Of a stretch of DNA of 64,000 nucleotides, positions 23,101 to 34,690 are shown in pieces; the stretch's first letter is position 1, and every line of letters starts with the position of its first letter. The stretch covers positions 13,355,050 to 13,419,049 of the forward strand of contig OX578286.1 of assembly GCA_951217055.1 (NCBI GenBank), in the 5' to 3' direction. A program made the translations under genes and the position numbers. The notes beneath the pieces are model-generated. The model was not told the DNA's origin. It saw only the letters and a list, made by a program, of their open reading frames with translations, and searched no databases. Source of the DNA: Gerris lacustris (Eukaryota; Arthropoda; Insecta; Hemiptera; Gerridae).

Positions 23101-23851
23101 TTGGGCTTGTGTATGTCTGTCTTTTGGGCTCGTGTATGTCTGTCTTTTGGGCTCGTGTATGTCTGTCTTTTGGGCTTGTGTATGTCTGTATTTTGGGCTT
23201 GTGTATGTCTGTCTTTTGGGCTCGTGTATGTCTGTCTTTTGGGCTCGTGTATGTCTGTCTTTTGGGCTCGTGTATGTCTGTCTTTTGGGCTTGTGTATGT
23301 CTGTCTTTTGGGCTCGTGTATGTCTGTCTTTTGGGCTCGTGTATGTCTGTCTTTTGGGCTCGTGTATGTCTGTCTTTTGGGCTCGTGTATGTCTGTCTTT
23401 TGGGCTTGTGTATGACTGTCTTTTGGGCTTGTGTATGTCTGTCTTTTGGGCTTGTGTATGTCTGTCTTTTGGGCTTGTGTATGTCTGTCTTTTGGGCTTG
23501 TGTATGTCTGTCTTTTGGGCTTGTGTATGTCTGTCTTTTGGGCTTGTGTATGTCTGTCTTTTGGGCTTGTGTATGTCTGTCTTTTGGGCTTGTGTATGTC
23601 TGTCTTTTGGGCTTGTGTATGTCTGTCTTTTGGGCTTGTGTATGTCTGTCTTTTGGGCTCGTGTATGTCTGTCTTTTGGGCTCGTGTATGTCTGTCTTTT
23701 GGGCTCGTGTATGTCTGTCTTTTGGGCTCGTGTATGTCTGTCTTTTGGGCTCGTGTATGTCTGTCTTTTGGGCTTGTGTATGTCTGTCTTTTGGGCTTGT
23801 GTATGTCTGTCTTTTGGGCTCGTGTATGTCTGTCTTTTGGGCTCGTGTATG
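23101..23851 (+). repeat. 23-bp tandem array, about 32 copies
   Basis: The unit is ttttgggctcgtgtatgtc plus tgtc. It corresponds to the ttttggtctcgtgtctgtc segment of family C. Variants with ggctt are concentrated in the middle (about 23405-23650) and ggctc variants on both sides, suggesting block homogenisation. The unit has no stop in any phase and 23 is not a multiple of three, so all three plus frames read the same 23-residue peptide, giving open frames up to 310 codons; minus-strand frames are open as well. Coding is not supported. Confidence 0.9.
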
Positions 23852-24306
23852 CAGGCCCGTCGAGAGCCGTAGCGGGCCCCACGGCTAGACCTATATGGGC
23901 CCCCTCTTTTTACTGGTTTTTATTCGTCATTTAGGGACTTTACACTAATAACTTGTGTATTGAATTTTTCAACTCTTATAATAAGTTCTATTTTATATTT
24001 ATAGTAAGTACTACTAATAAACACTTATTACTGATAACTGCAGACAAACTACTGATAAATCAAAGTAAAACAAACTCATTTTGAAGATTACAACTATTTT
24101 ACCGCAGTAATGTTAAAACCCCAATTATGACTTAAATTAATATGGGATATGAGTCATAATTATGACCTAAAATTAGACAAAATTGTTTGAAAACATTTAT
24201 AATTTCTTAGTCCTCAACTAAAACACAATCTGGACACAAAAAGTCCTATAACTGTAAAATGTTGTTTACGTTCATTTACGTTTTATACAATTTTATTTTA
24301 TATATT

Positions 24307-24597
24307 ACTAGGGGGCTCTGCCCCCAACTCGCTTCGCTCGACAAACCCCCGAAAAGCGGCCGCAGCGCGGCCGCTGCCTAGAATAGAGTACAGTAGATTC
24401 CCTTGTTTTCTTTTTAGGAGGGGGCTAAATTTAGGATATTTGCAAATTATCTTATCAAAAAGAGGGGTATAGAAATCAGTGGAAGGGATAAAATCTAGAT
24501 ATTCTCTCATAGTAAAATAATTTAAATGTTTCTTGATGGTAGTTTACAAACTTATTAAATTAAAATAACACTCCGTAGCAAAGAACGGGTTAGCTAG
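24307..24597. mobile_element. Helitron-like CTAG-ended repeat, copy 1
   Basis: On the minus strand the left end reads gggggcagagccccc followed by ctagta, a hairpin then CTAG as in Helitron 3' ends. The right end reads cgtagcaaagaacgggtta then gctagta. The interior shares atttaggatatttgcaaat and agatattctctcatagtaaa with copy 2. It also contains an agcggccgcag/cgcggccgct palindrome. The assignment is by terminal resemblance only. Confidence 0.5.
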
Positions 24598-25687
24598 TAA
24601 AACATAAAATAATGATTTCGAAGAAAAAGTAAAACAAACAAAGAATGTAACAGAAAATAAGCGAGAAGGAAGATTAAGGGGGTGGGAATGTTACGTAGTC
24701 TATAAGATAATTCCCTCCTATATTAAAAAAAAAAAATAATAAAACAAAAATCTTCACTTTTTGAATAGCTTTTAATTCTAAGGAAATAACTAAACAAAAA
24801 AACAATAGTTTGATTAATAATTTAAATAAAATTACTTCTTCCCATAATCGTTGTGTAATAAGATTGTTTATTATAACTAAACATAAATTATTCAATTTAA
24901 CTTAATAGGTAAATAGAAAGAATCAATCTACCTTTATAGCTTCGCTTCGTTTTTTCAATCCATCCTATGTATATCTTCATATTCCATTATATTCTCTAAA
25001 TGCTGTTATAAATATATGTAGAATTAACTTTGAAAGATATTATCGTCGATATTACACTGAATAACAAATCGATCTATCTCCAAAGACAAGATTTCAACAC
25101 AGAACAACGAACAATGAATAAAATATATAAGATTTTTACACGAAAGATGTACTTTTCGAAAGAAAAACGTATAGATATCAAAAAGAAACATTTGAATTAT
25201 AACACACAGCACAAATATAAAGACCCGCTACCCGATTTTAAATACTTTTCCTCGATTAAGAAGTGAATTTAAAGTAAGATTCGACTAAAATTACTGTTGA
25301 CCTAATTAGAGAAGTAAAAACAATATGGCCGACGCATTAAGACTATGGGAAACCGCAACGTCGCAGTGACTCGCCTTTTTCAGGGCTACCACCGTATCAA
25401 ACTTAAATAATCTAAAATTTATTATAAAAAAAAATTTAAAATAAAAATATTATAAATAATAAGTATTCTTCATGGTAATATTATATTTTAAATATGTTTT
25501 TAGTTTAACCGAAACAAATATGTTTAAGTTATTTTATTTTTTTAATAATTTTGTTCGCATTATCGGTTTAACCTCGTTGTACTGTGGTAAGTGAAAAAAT
25601 ATTTAGTTTATATAAGTTTAAATTAATAAAAGACAGTTTGTAAAAACAAGTTAAATCAAATGGTATTTTAAGCTGAAAGGAGAACTA
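24598..25687. other. hAT interior, unassigned
   Basis: AT-rich. A 78-codon frame near 25030 begins at a non-ATG codon and has no recognisable motif. A short GC-richer patch lies at 25325-25395. No transposase motif was seen. Confidence 0.35.
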
Positions 25688-26063
25688 CAGTATATGGAGC
25701 CCCTACTATACTATACATCGTAAATCGCTACAATCGATTGTTATAATTGACGCCATATTTCAATATATCCAAATAATGTGTGATTTGCGTAACTTTACAC
25801 GTTTTAACGAAAATGTGTTTGTTTTGGGTTTGAATTTAATTTTGTTAACCTTAATTTTTTTTGCCCTAGAATTTTTAATCGCCGCTCCACACCGCTTCGC
25901 GGAGCGCTCATTTCTAAAGAAAAACAACCCTACTGCATATAGACCAGGTAGAGTTCCAAATCGAAATATAAAAGAGTTTAACAGACAAGATATATCGATA
26001 TGTTAAGTCTTGAAAGAGGTCGATAGTGAGATAACGTGTTATCAGAAAGAGCCCCATATACTG
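25688..26063. mobile_element. Tc1/mariner-like MITE inside the hAT element
   Basis: It begins cagtatatggagcccc and ends with the inverse of cagtatatggggctc, each flanked by TA (25686-25687 and 26064-26065). CAGT-type ends and a TA target are characteristic of Tc1/mariner. The interior includes a 76-codon frame with a hydrophobic start and no transposase motif. The bases just outside (aac/gtt) also mirror each other, so the true ends could lie slightly further out. Confidence 0.55.
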
Positions 26064-26094
26064 TAGTTTAGCCGTCAAGGCAGTTTTGTCATAT

Positions 26095-26281
26095 TGTCAT
26101 TTAGAAGGGGGGTAAATTTGGGATATTTGCAAATCATCTTATCAAAGAGGAGGGGATATAGAAATAAGTGGGAGGGATAGAATCTAGATATTCTCGCATA
26201 GTAAAATAGTCTCTTGACGGTAGTTTGTAAACTTATCAAATTAAAATAACACTTCGTAGCGAAGCACGGGCATCCAGCTAG
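26095..26281 (+). mobile_element. Helitron-like CTAG-ended repeat, copy 2
   Basis: Matches the right two thirds of copy 1 (gatatttgcaaatcatctta, tagatattctcgcatagtaa) and ends cttcgtagcgaag, cacgggcatc, cagctagt. The small cttcg.cgaag hairpin before CTAG-T fits a Helitron-like 3' end. The G-rich left end is missing. Confidence 0.5.
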
Positions 26282-26941
26282 TATTGTAGAAAGTTGGAAA
26301 CAGTGGCTGCAATAAGGGCCCCGCAGACCCCGCCGCGCGGGGGCCCCTAGAAGTGAAATAGAGAGGCCCCTAAAAGTTTCCAGGGGGCCTCCAAAACCTA
26401 ATAGTAGGAAATATGAATTTTTATGACTGAAGAAACCATTGTAGTGTCTTTCTGGCTAGCATGCCGGATTTTTCAACCATGCATAGTTGAAAATGAACGG
26501 TGGTGTATTAAATATTTTTTCAACTTTGGATATGTCCAAATAAAACTGAACAAATCATTAACCATTGATTTTGTTGACTGCTCGGTGTGGATCACTCAAG
26601 TTTCCAATCACACTTTCAATTAAAACATAAAAAACTTCAACTTTGAAGCGATTTTCTGGGTTCTCTGTGGATTTTTACCCATCGGGATACGGCTTAGTAA
26701 TTTTTCGCTTCTCAGTCTCGGTACCGGGAAATTCTCTCTCAAACTTAATCACCTCACCTGGCTGACAACTTTAATGTTAACTAATATTATTTTTAATTAT
26801 TATTACGAATATAAATATTTTATATTTCAATCATAAATATTGGCGTGATTGGGTGTTCGGGGCTTGAGAAGCGGGGCCCTTTAGGGGAGGTCCGGGCCCC
26901 CCGGCATCAGCCGTACCTGCCGCCCCCTCTCGACGGGCCTG
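26282..26941. mobile_element. Right part of the hAT-like element
   Basis: Contains GC-rich blocks (accccgccgcgcgggggc, aggcccctaaaag, gggccccccgg) leading to the right terminus. A 66-codon frame at 26423-26623 has no recognisable domain. Confidence 0.5.
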
Positions 26942-27025
26942 CGTGTATGTCTATCTTTTGGGCTCGTGTATGTCTGTCTTTTGGGTTCTTGTATGTCTGT
27001 CATTTGGGCTCGTGTATGTCTGTCT
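26942..27025 (+). repeat. Right remnant of the 23-bp array
   Basis: Three to four further diverged units (tctatcttttgggctcgtg, ttgggttcttgtatg, catttgggctcgtg) resume exactly at the hAT target duplication. The array therefore predates the insertion. Confidence 0.85.
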
Positions 27026-27099
27026 GTTCGTCGTTCAACATTTTTTACGAAATAAGTAATAGACGGATAGAACGAACCACATAGGAATTAGGGCATATT

Positions 27100-27315
27100 T
27101 TTGACCCATTTTACTATCCCTGTGGTAGAGAGTTCCAGCCACTTCACACATCATACCTCTCTACATTGTAACACCGAAACGAGTATGGTGTGATCATTAG
27201 TGAGCCATATAAATTAGAGCATCACGGTGAGGGATCGAACCTACGACCTCGTGCCATCTTTGGATCATTGATGGCCGTGCAGACATGGTAAGTAATTTAG
27301 CCGGCTCTCCTGATC
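27100..27315 (-). mobile_element. tRNA-derived SINE candidate
   Basis: The minus strand reads ggagagccggctaaattac, a run including tggcacgaggtcg, then taggttcgatccctcaccg, an exact B-box core (GGTTCGATCCC). The upstream block is a plausible degenerate A box. The body (agagaggtatgatgtgtgaa) is unrelated to family D. No poly-A tail or target duplication was identified. Confidence 0.5.
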
Positions 27316-27316
27316 C

Positions 27317-27596
27317 GATATAACTCGTACTAAAGTTCCACATATACGAGTATATAATTACTTGGTCCAGAATTTCCCATTTATTAGTTATTCCATTAAA
27401 TGTTTAATTAGTAGACCAAACTATTCTATTAATTAGAAGTTTCGAATTTTCAAGGTTATACATTTAATTATTATTGAACATTTAATCAAAATTTACCATA
27501 AAAATAACACCTTTCTGGACAGGGAAACGAACGCGACCTCCCATCATTTGCTGAGTTTTTAATGAATTACATTATTCCCCGGAAAACACCTTATAT
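27317..27596 (-). mobile_element. Family D copy D5, interrupted by G2
   Basis: Carries the D blocks tcccatttattagttatt, ttaattattattgaacattt, caaaatttaccataaaaata, a decayed B box and ccccggaaaacacctta. It then breaks at TA where element G2 begins, the same point at which other D copies continue ttatatcg. Confidence 0.55.
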
Positions 27597-28420
27597 GGGT
27601 GATTCCAATTTAAAGTGCAATTTTCATGTCCTAGATGAATAACGAGCGTTTTTCATATAATTGACAGGATTTTTCTTCATGGTAACTCAGTTAAGCTTAC
27701 AGAACTACAACCAAGCAAAAAAATAATGCGCCGCTTAATTTTAATCGCTACAAAAATGTTCAAAAGGCGATTTTGTAACAACCGTGGCTGTCCTTAAGTC
27801 AGTTGTCCTTATTCACTTCACTCTAGCACATACATTAATAATGTTATTCAAAAACTTATTGGATAATTTTGAAGTAGGATCCTACCAGGATTAAAATATG
27901 TGTTAGTTATTAATAAAAATAATAAATTATTACCAAACGGAACTTCAAGTTAAAGTTTGTCCTTTAAAAAAATTACAGTGGCATTACATCCTAGCATACT
28001 AGGTAGGCCGAGAGGGCTGAGAGTTGATGGCAACCTCCTGTACTTTCCTAACTTCCTGTCACACGTATAAATCTATTCGACTCTCTTCGGGCCTATGACG
28101 TGCGGTGGAGGGAGGCCCAACAGCTGGAGACTGGATTACACACCTCCTATAGCTTTTTAACTCCCTGTTATACTTTTCTGAGTTTTTAAGCTAAAAAGTA
28201 ACGTAACGTTTTTGACTTATGTTCCATAGCCTACACATAAAAATGTCAAAAACTTTTGGAGTATCAACCTTAAGACGAACTAGATTAAATACGGTGTGTT
28301 TACATGAAAAGATATTGTATTCAGATCGTTTTCAATACTTAATACACCATATAAACGTAGCTAATAAACATGTCAAAACGTAACAAACTGAATTGTCACG
28401 AAAAAAAAATTAAAAATTAA
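27597..28420 (-). mobile_element. Family G element G2
   Basis: Starts tgggtgattccaatttaaa and follows the reverse complement of G1 closely for about 400 bp (gacaggatttttcttcatgg, aataatgcgccgcttaattt, accgtggctgtcct). It then diverges into a GC-richer middle. The far end is not cleanly defined. Inserted in D5. Confidence 0.55.
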
Positions 28421-29149
28421 CTAAAAATAACAAATAACTGATACAAACAATTTAGTTACCACTCTAACCAAAATGTCTCGTATATAGTAAGTAGATAAAC
28501 GATCGATGACATACCCAATCGTAAATCCCATCTCAAGAGTTGTCATTTATAGAACTGTTAAGACCATTCAAAATGAACCCGCAATGAGAGCTCTTGAAAA
28601 CTTTCAAGAAAAAAGAATTCCAGCACTATATCCAGACAAGAGGTAAAACAATTGGCATTGTTGTATTGTTACACATGGGTAAAACAATACTGCCAACATC
28701 ATATAACACTCATGTCATATAAATATGTATTGTACAAAACAGTCATTTTTTTTAATAAAAGGAAAAAAATCTGTTACATTTGAGACATATGCGATATATC
28801 TTATCATGAATAATCATTTTTTTAACTATTGAAAAAGAACTTACTTATATTGTAAGAACACTGTTGTCCGTAGAACATCTTAAAGTTATTAAGTAAACAA
28901 AATGATTTTTAACAATCAGGAGTAGGTACTCACCTGAAACAAAAAAAAACAATATATAAGTAAAAATGTAAGTAATACAACCAGAATTTTTTTTCAAGAA
29001 GTTTAAATAATTACATATCTATAACAAATAAGGGAGTCAGTGGAGATCATATTAAATTATTAGAAGAAAATACTTCTCAGCTAAGAATAATAATTTTAAT
29101 ATATCACAGTAATTTCCAGCTTTTATAAAGTCATCATCTGTGCCCCTTA
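28421..29149. other. No recognised gene
   Basis: Unassigned AT-rich sequence. No coding frame of note and no repeat-family match was seen. Confidence 0.4.
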
Positions 29150-30640
29150 CGGGAGAATTAGAGTTACATTCATAAATTTAGTGAAAGATGAGTCTAGATT
29201 ACGTTAACGACTATGACTACAGTAATTCTAATTCTACTGGCAAATCCTTTACTACTAGTCCTTTCAAGAATGAATTAGAGTTACACTAGTGAATAAATCA
29301 GTGAAAGATGAGTTTAGATTATGTTTGAGTGTAAAGTAAGACTAATTCTTCTGACAAAGCCATTACTAGTATCTTTTACGGATGAATTAGAGTAACATTA
29401 ATGAATGAACTAGAGTAAGTCTACATGTCTAAATTACGTTAAAGACTATCACTATAGTAATTCTAATTCTACTAACAAAGCCATTACTATTACTAGTCCT
29501 TTTAGGGATGAATTAGAGTTACACTAGTGAATAAATCAGAGAAAGATGAGTTTAGATTATGTTTGAGTGTAAAGTAAGACTAATTCTTCTGACAAAGCCA
29601 TTACTAGTATCTTTTACGGATGAATTAGAGTAACATTAATGAATGAACTAGTGTAAGTCTACATGTCTAAATTACGTTAAAGACTATCACTATAGTAATT
29701 CTAATTCTACTAACAAAGCCATTACTATTACTAGTCCTTTTAGGGATGAATTAGAGTTACACTAGTGAATAAATCAGAGAAAGATGAGTTTAGATTATGT
29801 TTGAGTGTAAAGTAAGACTAATTCTTCTGACAAAGCCATTACTAGTATCTTTTACGGATGAATTAGAGTAACATTAATGAATGAACTAGTGTAAGTCTAC
29901 ATGTCTAAATTACGTTAAAGACTATCACTATAGTAATTCTAATTCTACTAACAAAGCCATTACTATTACTAGTCCTTTTAGGGATGAATTAGAGTTACAC
30001 TAGTGAATAAATCAGTGAAAGATGAGTCTAGATTATGTTTGATACTAAAGTAAGACTAATTCTTCTGACAAAGACATTACTAGTATCATTTAAGGATGAA
30101 TTAGAGTTACTAATTAGAGTTATTAATGAATGAACTAGAGTAAGATGAGTCTAGAAGACTAGATTGCGTTAAAGACTAAAGTAAGAGTAATTCTACTGAC
30201 TAAGCCACTACTAGTACCTTTTACGGACGAGATAGAGTTACATTAATGAATTAATTAGTGAAAGATGAGTCTATATGTCAACATTATGTTAGAGACTATA
30301 ACTATAGTAAGACAACATGACTACTATCATTTACGGATGATTCTGAGCTACGTTAATTAATAAATTAGTGAAAAGTGAGTCTAGATGTCTAAATTATGTT
30401 AGACTATAATTATAGTAAGACTCTCTTGCTGACAAATCCATGACTAGTAACATTTACGGACGAATTAAGAGTTACAATAATGAATTAATTAATGAAGTAT
30501 GAGTCTATGTGTCTAGATTATGTTAGAGATTATAACTATAGTAAAACTTTTCCACTGACAAATCACTAGTACCATTTACGGATGAATCAAAGTTACATTA
30601 AAGAATAAATTAGGGAAAGGTGAGTCTAGATGTTACCCTT
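29150..30640. repeat. About 119-bp satellite with 238-bp higher-order repeat
   Basis: Monomers share gatgaattagagttaca, ttagtgaaagatgagtcta, ctgacaaa-cc and actagta. From about 29290 to 30010 two monomer types alternate, and the recurrence of ataaatcag at 29293, 29531, 29769 and 30007 gives an exact 238-bp period. The edges, and the stretch after about 30010, are diverged monomers without higher-order structure, as in classic satellite blocks. Confidence 0.85.
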
Positions 30641-31370
30641 AACATAAAATCTATATTTGATCAAATCGGACAATTAGTTAACATATTGACGGATAGACTC
30701 AAGACCAAAAGGGGTTTTCTGATGACTGAAAATTATTTTCCTAGAAAAACAAATTTGAATCGACTAAACGTTACCTTCAATTATTAAATTATTAATAAAA
30801 AGTCAAGATGCTTATTAAAACAAAATCCTTTTAAAAACTGCAAACTACGATACGAAAGATACATTTGTCAACAATGATGACTTTATGACAATAATTGCAC
30901 TATTTCGCAACTGATTCTTACTTATTGTCTAGTTTGAATTATTAATTACATTTAACTTCCGTATTTTTCCTTGTTTCGCAATGTTTTTATAACGTCTGTA
31001 GTATTTCAGCAGTTGTGAAATATCTCCAGACGTATTTTATGTAAGAGAAGTTAAAAATAATTATAAAAGAGATGGTCCGAAGATATTTTTATTATAGAAT
31101 CTTGTGAAAACTAATTAGTATTTACTTGATACAAAAAATAAAAATCAAATAAATAAAGAGAGAACAACGAGGAAATTGTTTTAATGGACAAAATTAAAGA
31201 AATCGTAGTAGACACCGCGGAGGAAGATATTATATATCACTTTATAAAACCTTTAAGATATAGAAATGGATGAAAAGGGAAGATTTGAGGAGAGAAAGGC
31301 CAAGAAAATGCTGGAATAAATGTATGTTGGAAATAAGAAGTAGAAAAAATCACAGGGAAGTACTTGCGTC
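30641..31370. other. No recognised gene
   Basis: AT-rich unassigned sequence. Around 31180-31370 it is purine-rich (aaagggaagatttgaggag), without a supported frame. Confidence 0.4.
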
Positions 31371-31377
31371 CAAGTAC

Positions 31378-32527
31378 TTTTTAGGGTTTTGTAGAAGATT
31401 AAGCATGCCCGTTATGTAATTATGATTTTATTCTTCGATCTCAAGGGTCCGGGTTCGATCCCCCGGGGGGTCACAATGTTTTTCATCGGTAATAACGACT
31501 AGAAAAATTCATTTTTTCAGACCATTTCCATCGCTTCACCATAAGGTATAACCATGAATTATTTCGAAATTTTAGGACCACCCGTTATATAGTGGTTGGG
31601 GAGGGGGGAAATTTTTGGGGTATATTTTGACTTATAAAATTAATAAAGAATGAAAAATTTAAAAAAGCAAATATATATTTAAATCCTACTCTCCACCAGC
31701 TTTCATATGATACCCAACTCAAAATTTTAAAAAAATAAAATTTTTGGCGCACTTCAAATTTTCGTGCCCAAAATTGGCAATTTTTTAAAATTTGGGATGA
31801 ACTCCCGGAATTTTCATCGCCCCACAATAAGGCATTCGCATGAATTATTTCGAAATTTTAGGACCAGCCGAAGTATAGTGGTTGGGGGGGGGGAAAATTT
31901 TTTTTGGGTATCTTTTGATTTTTTTACCCAATAAGGGATGCAAAATTTAAAAATGTATATATATCTTTGCGTCCTACTCTTCAGCAGCTTTCATTTGATA
32001 CCCAACTCAAAATTTTCAAAAAATAAAATTTTGGGCGCACTTCACTTTTTCGCGCCCAAAATTGGCAATTTTTAAAAATTAAGGATGAACTCCCGGAATT
32101 TTCATCGCCCCACAATAAGGCATTCGCATGAATTATTTCGAAATTTTAGGACCAGCCGAAGTATAGTGGTTGGGGGGGGGGGAAATTTTTTTTGGGTATC
32201 TTTTGATTTTTTTACCCAATAAGGGATGCAAAATTTACAAAAGCATATATATATTTGCGTCCTACTCTTCACCAGCTTTCATTTGATACCCCACTCGAAA
32301 ATTAAAAAAAATATAAATTTCTGAGTTTACAACATTTTTGCGAATTGCGCATGCGCACATTTAATTTTGAACTTCTGTATATTTTTCCTGTGGTTGGGTC
32401 AAAAAGTTACACCAGTATTTCAAATTTCAGCTCTATAGCTTAAACGGTTCGGGCCCTATGAACCAAAGAGCGACGGACAGATCACCCTCGGCATAAGGGT
32501 TTTGAGAAGAATCTACAAAACCCTAAA
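31378..32527 (+). mobile_element. Large family F element (F3) with inverted ends
   Basis: The left end ttttagggttttgtaga is the inverse of the right end tctacaaaaccctaaaa. It contains a tRNA-like B box (gggttcgatcccccgg, about 31451-31466). After this come about three copies of a 287-bp module (attttcatcgccccac at about 31811 and 32098; tcgaaattttaggaccagcc), then the acggacagatcaccc and cataagggtttt terminus. A decayed copy of the same module lies in reverse at 37250-37740. Confidence 0.6.
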
Positions 32528-32574
32528 AAGGATCAGAGATTTATAAGTATAGATTTTTGCGAGGGAAACCGAGT

Positions 32575-33870
32575 CAAGAATTTTCAATGACAGCCATTAG
32601 CAAATGACTCTCAACATGAGCAATTCCCTTGAGAATGATCCCATATGATTATTCTCAAGAGATTTGCTCATGATGGCACCCATTTACAAATGACTTTTAT
32701 CATGAGCATCAACCTTGAGAATGATCCCATATGATCCTTCTCAAGAGATTCGCTCATGATGGCACCCATTTACAAATGACTTTTATCATGAGCATCAACC
32801 TTGAGAATGATCCCATATGATCCTTCTCAAGAGATTTGCTCATGATGGCACCCATTTACAAATGACTTTTATCATGAGCATCAACCTTGAGAATGATCCC
32901 ATATGATCCTTCTCAAGAGATTTGCTCATGATGGCACCCATTTACAAATGACTTTTATCATGAGCATCAACCTTGAGAATGATCCCATATGATCCTTCTC
33001 AAGAGATTTGCTCATGATGACAGCCATTTGCAATGGACTCTAAACATGAGCAACAACCTTGAGAATGATCCCATATGATCCTTCTCAAGAGATTTGCTCA
33101 TGATGACAGCCATTTGCAATGGACTCTAAACATGAGCATCAACCTTGAGAATAATCCGATATGATCCTTCTCAAGAGATTTGCTCATGATGACAGCCATT
33201 TGCAATGGACTCTAAACATGAGCAACAACCTTGAGAATGATCCCATATGATCCTTCTCAAGAGATTTGCTCATGATGACAGCCATTTGCAATGGACTCTA
33301 AACATGAGCATCAACCTTGAGAATGATCCCATATGATCCTTCTCAAGAGATTTGCTCATGATGACAGCCATTTGCAATGGACTCTAAACATGAGCAACAA
33401 CCTTGAGAATGATCCCATATGATCCTTCTCAAGAGATTTGCTCATGATGACAGCCATTTGCAATGGACTCTAAACATGAGCATCAACCTTGAGAATGATC
33501 CCATATGATCCTTCTCAAGAGATTTGCTCATGATGACAGCCATTTGCAATTGACTCTAAACATGAGCAACAACCTTGAGAATGATCCCATATGATCCTTC
33601 TCAAGAGATTTGCTCATGATGACAGCCATTTGCAATGGACTCTAAACATGAGCATCAACCTTGAGAATGATCTCATATGATCCTTCTCAAGAGATTTGCT
33701 CATGATGACAGCCATTTGCAATTGACTCTAAACATGAGCAACAACCTTGAGAATGATCCCATATTATCATTCTCAAAAATAATCCCATATGATCATTCTC
33801 AAGGGATTTGCTCATGATGACAGCCATTTGCATTTACTCTCATCTTGAGCAACTCTCTTGAGAATGAACC
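32575..33870. repeat. 86-bp satellite with dyad symmetry
   Basis: About 15 monomers. Each contains catgagca ... cttgagaatgatc ... gatccttctcaag ... tgctcatg, so the unit folds on itself. Units up to about 33010 are one variant (ggcacccatttacaaatga). Later units are another (gacagccatttgcaatgga) in which gcatcaacc and gcaacaacc alternate, giving a 172-bp higher-order period. Edge units are diverged. Confidence 0.9.
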
Positions 33871-33959
33871 AATGTGATCTGTTGGAAACGTCGGGATTCA
33901 TTAAATCTCTGGCCGCCAACATCTACGCTATTAGATAAAAGAATTCTCAAAGCCAAAAC

Positions 33960-34690
33960 TTGATCAAAACGACCTTATACTAATAATAATACTGGATTTA
34001 TAGCTCATAATCATCAAATTTAAATTAAGCAAGTTTTAAAAGTAGGTACCCAAACGTGAACGTTTACATCGTATTCAAACGTGTTTGTTTGCAGTTTTCA
34101 GCTAAATCAGACTTATTTTCACCGAAATATCGGAAACCAGATTTTTCTTGGGAAACGACTTATATCTAGATATGAAAAATATAATTATTTCAACAAAATT
34201 GCCGGAACCGTTTACGAGAAAGAAAGTTTCCTCTCTTTATTTCCCAATTTTAGGGGTGTGTAAAGCTAAAATTATTATTTTTAGATCCACCTAGGATTTT
34301 GATTTTTCTTAACATGCGAATGCCAATTTTTATCACTAACTTCAAAGCTTGATTTTACCTGGGAAAACAGCTAATATGATTAAATTTATATTTGAATGGA
34401 CTATAAGATATCATTATATTAATAAAGAAATTTTGTGAAGCAACTCCCGCTTATTAAGAGTTCAAATTTAGTTCTAGATTTCACCTCGGGGGTATGATTT
34501 TTTATGAACAAGTTTATGTCCAATTTCATTGGAATCGTTTTAGTATGCTAGGGCCCACCCTTGGATAAAGGCTAATTTGTTGGGAGGCTTCAACATAACT
34601 TAATCAATCAAAATCTCAAATCCGAATTTTCTCCCCATGACAATACTTCATCTCTATATTATACTACGTACATGAGGAGGTAAAAACTGG
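33960..34690 (+). mobile_element. Family D copy D6
   Basis: Shows cagatttttcttgggaaac, caaaattgccggaaccg, then a second partial round (gattttacctgggaaaacag, ttcacctcgggggtatga) and ctcaaatccgaattttct. It is apparently two overlapping or tandem D fragments without a recognisable B box. Confidence 0.45.

Larger units (their letters stand above)
23852..26941. mobile_element. hAT-like element inserted in the 23-bp array
   Basis: The ends are caggcccgtcgagag and its exact inverse, ctctcgacgggcctg. They are flanked by a perfect 8-bp duplication, cgtgtatg (23844-23851 and 26942-26949), that comes from the array unit itself. An 8-bp duplication with CAG termini and subterminal gggcccc motifs is typical of the hAT superfamily. 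No transposase frame was found in the 3.09-kb interior, which contains other insertions, so the element is non-autonomous or decayed. Confidence 0.85.

Noticed and set aside
22956..23888. 310-codon plus-strand frame (and 264-codon minus-strand frame)
   Set aside because: It is produced by the stop-free 23-bp unit; all plus frames are open equally and the unit derives from a transposon.
25030..25266. 78-codon frame inside the hAT element as transposase remnant
   Set aside because: Lysine-rich and low complexity, with no hAT motif and a non-ATG start.
31440..31475. tRNA gene
   Set aside because: Only the T-arm/B-box region matches; no complete cloverleaf can be drawn from the flanks.
32575..33870. 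Possible CRISPR-like array (regular dyad repeats)
   Set aside because: Units are contiguous with no unique spacers, no cas genes are present and the context is eukaryotic; it is a satellite.
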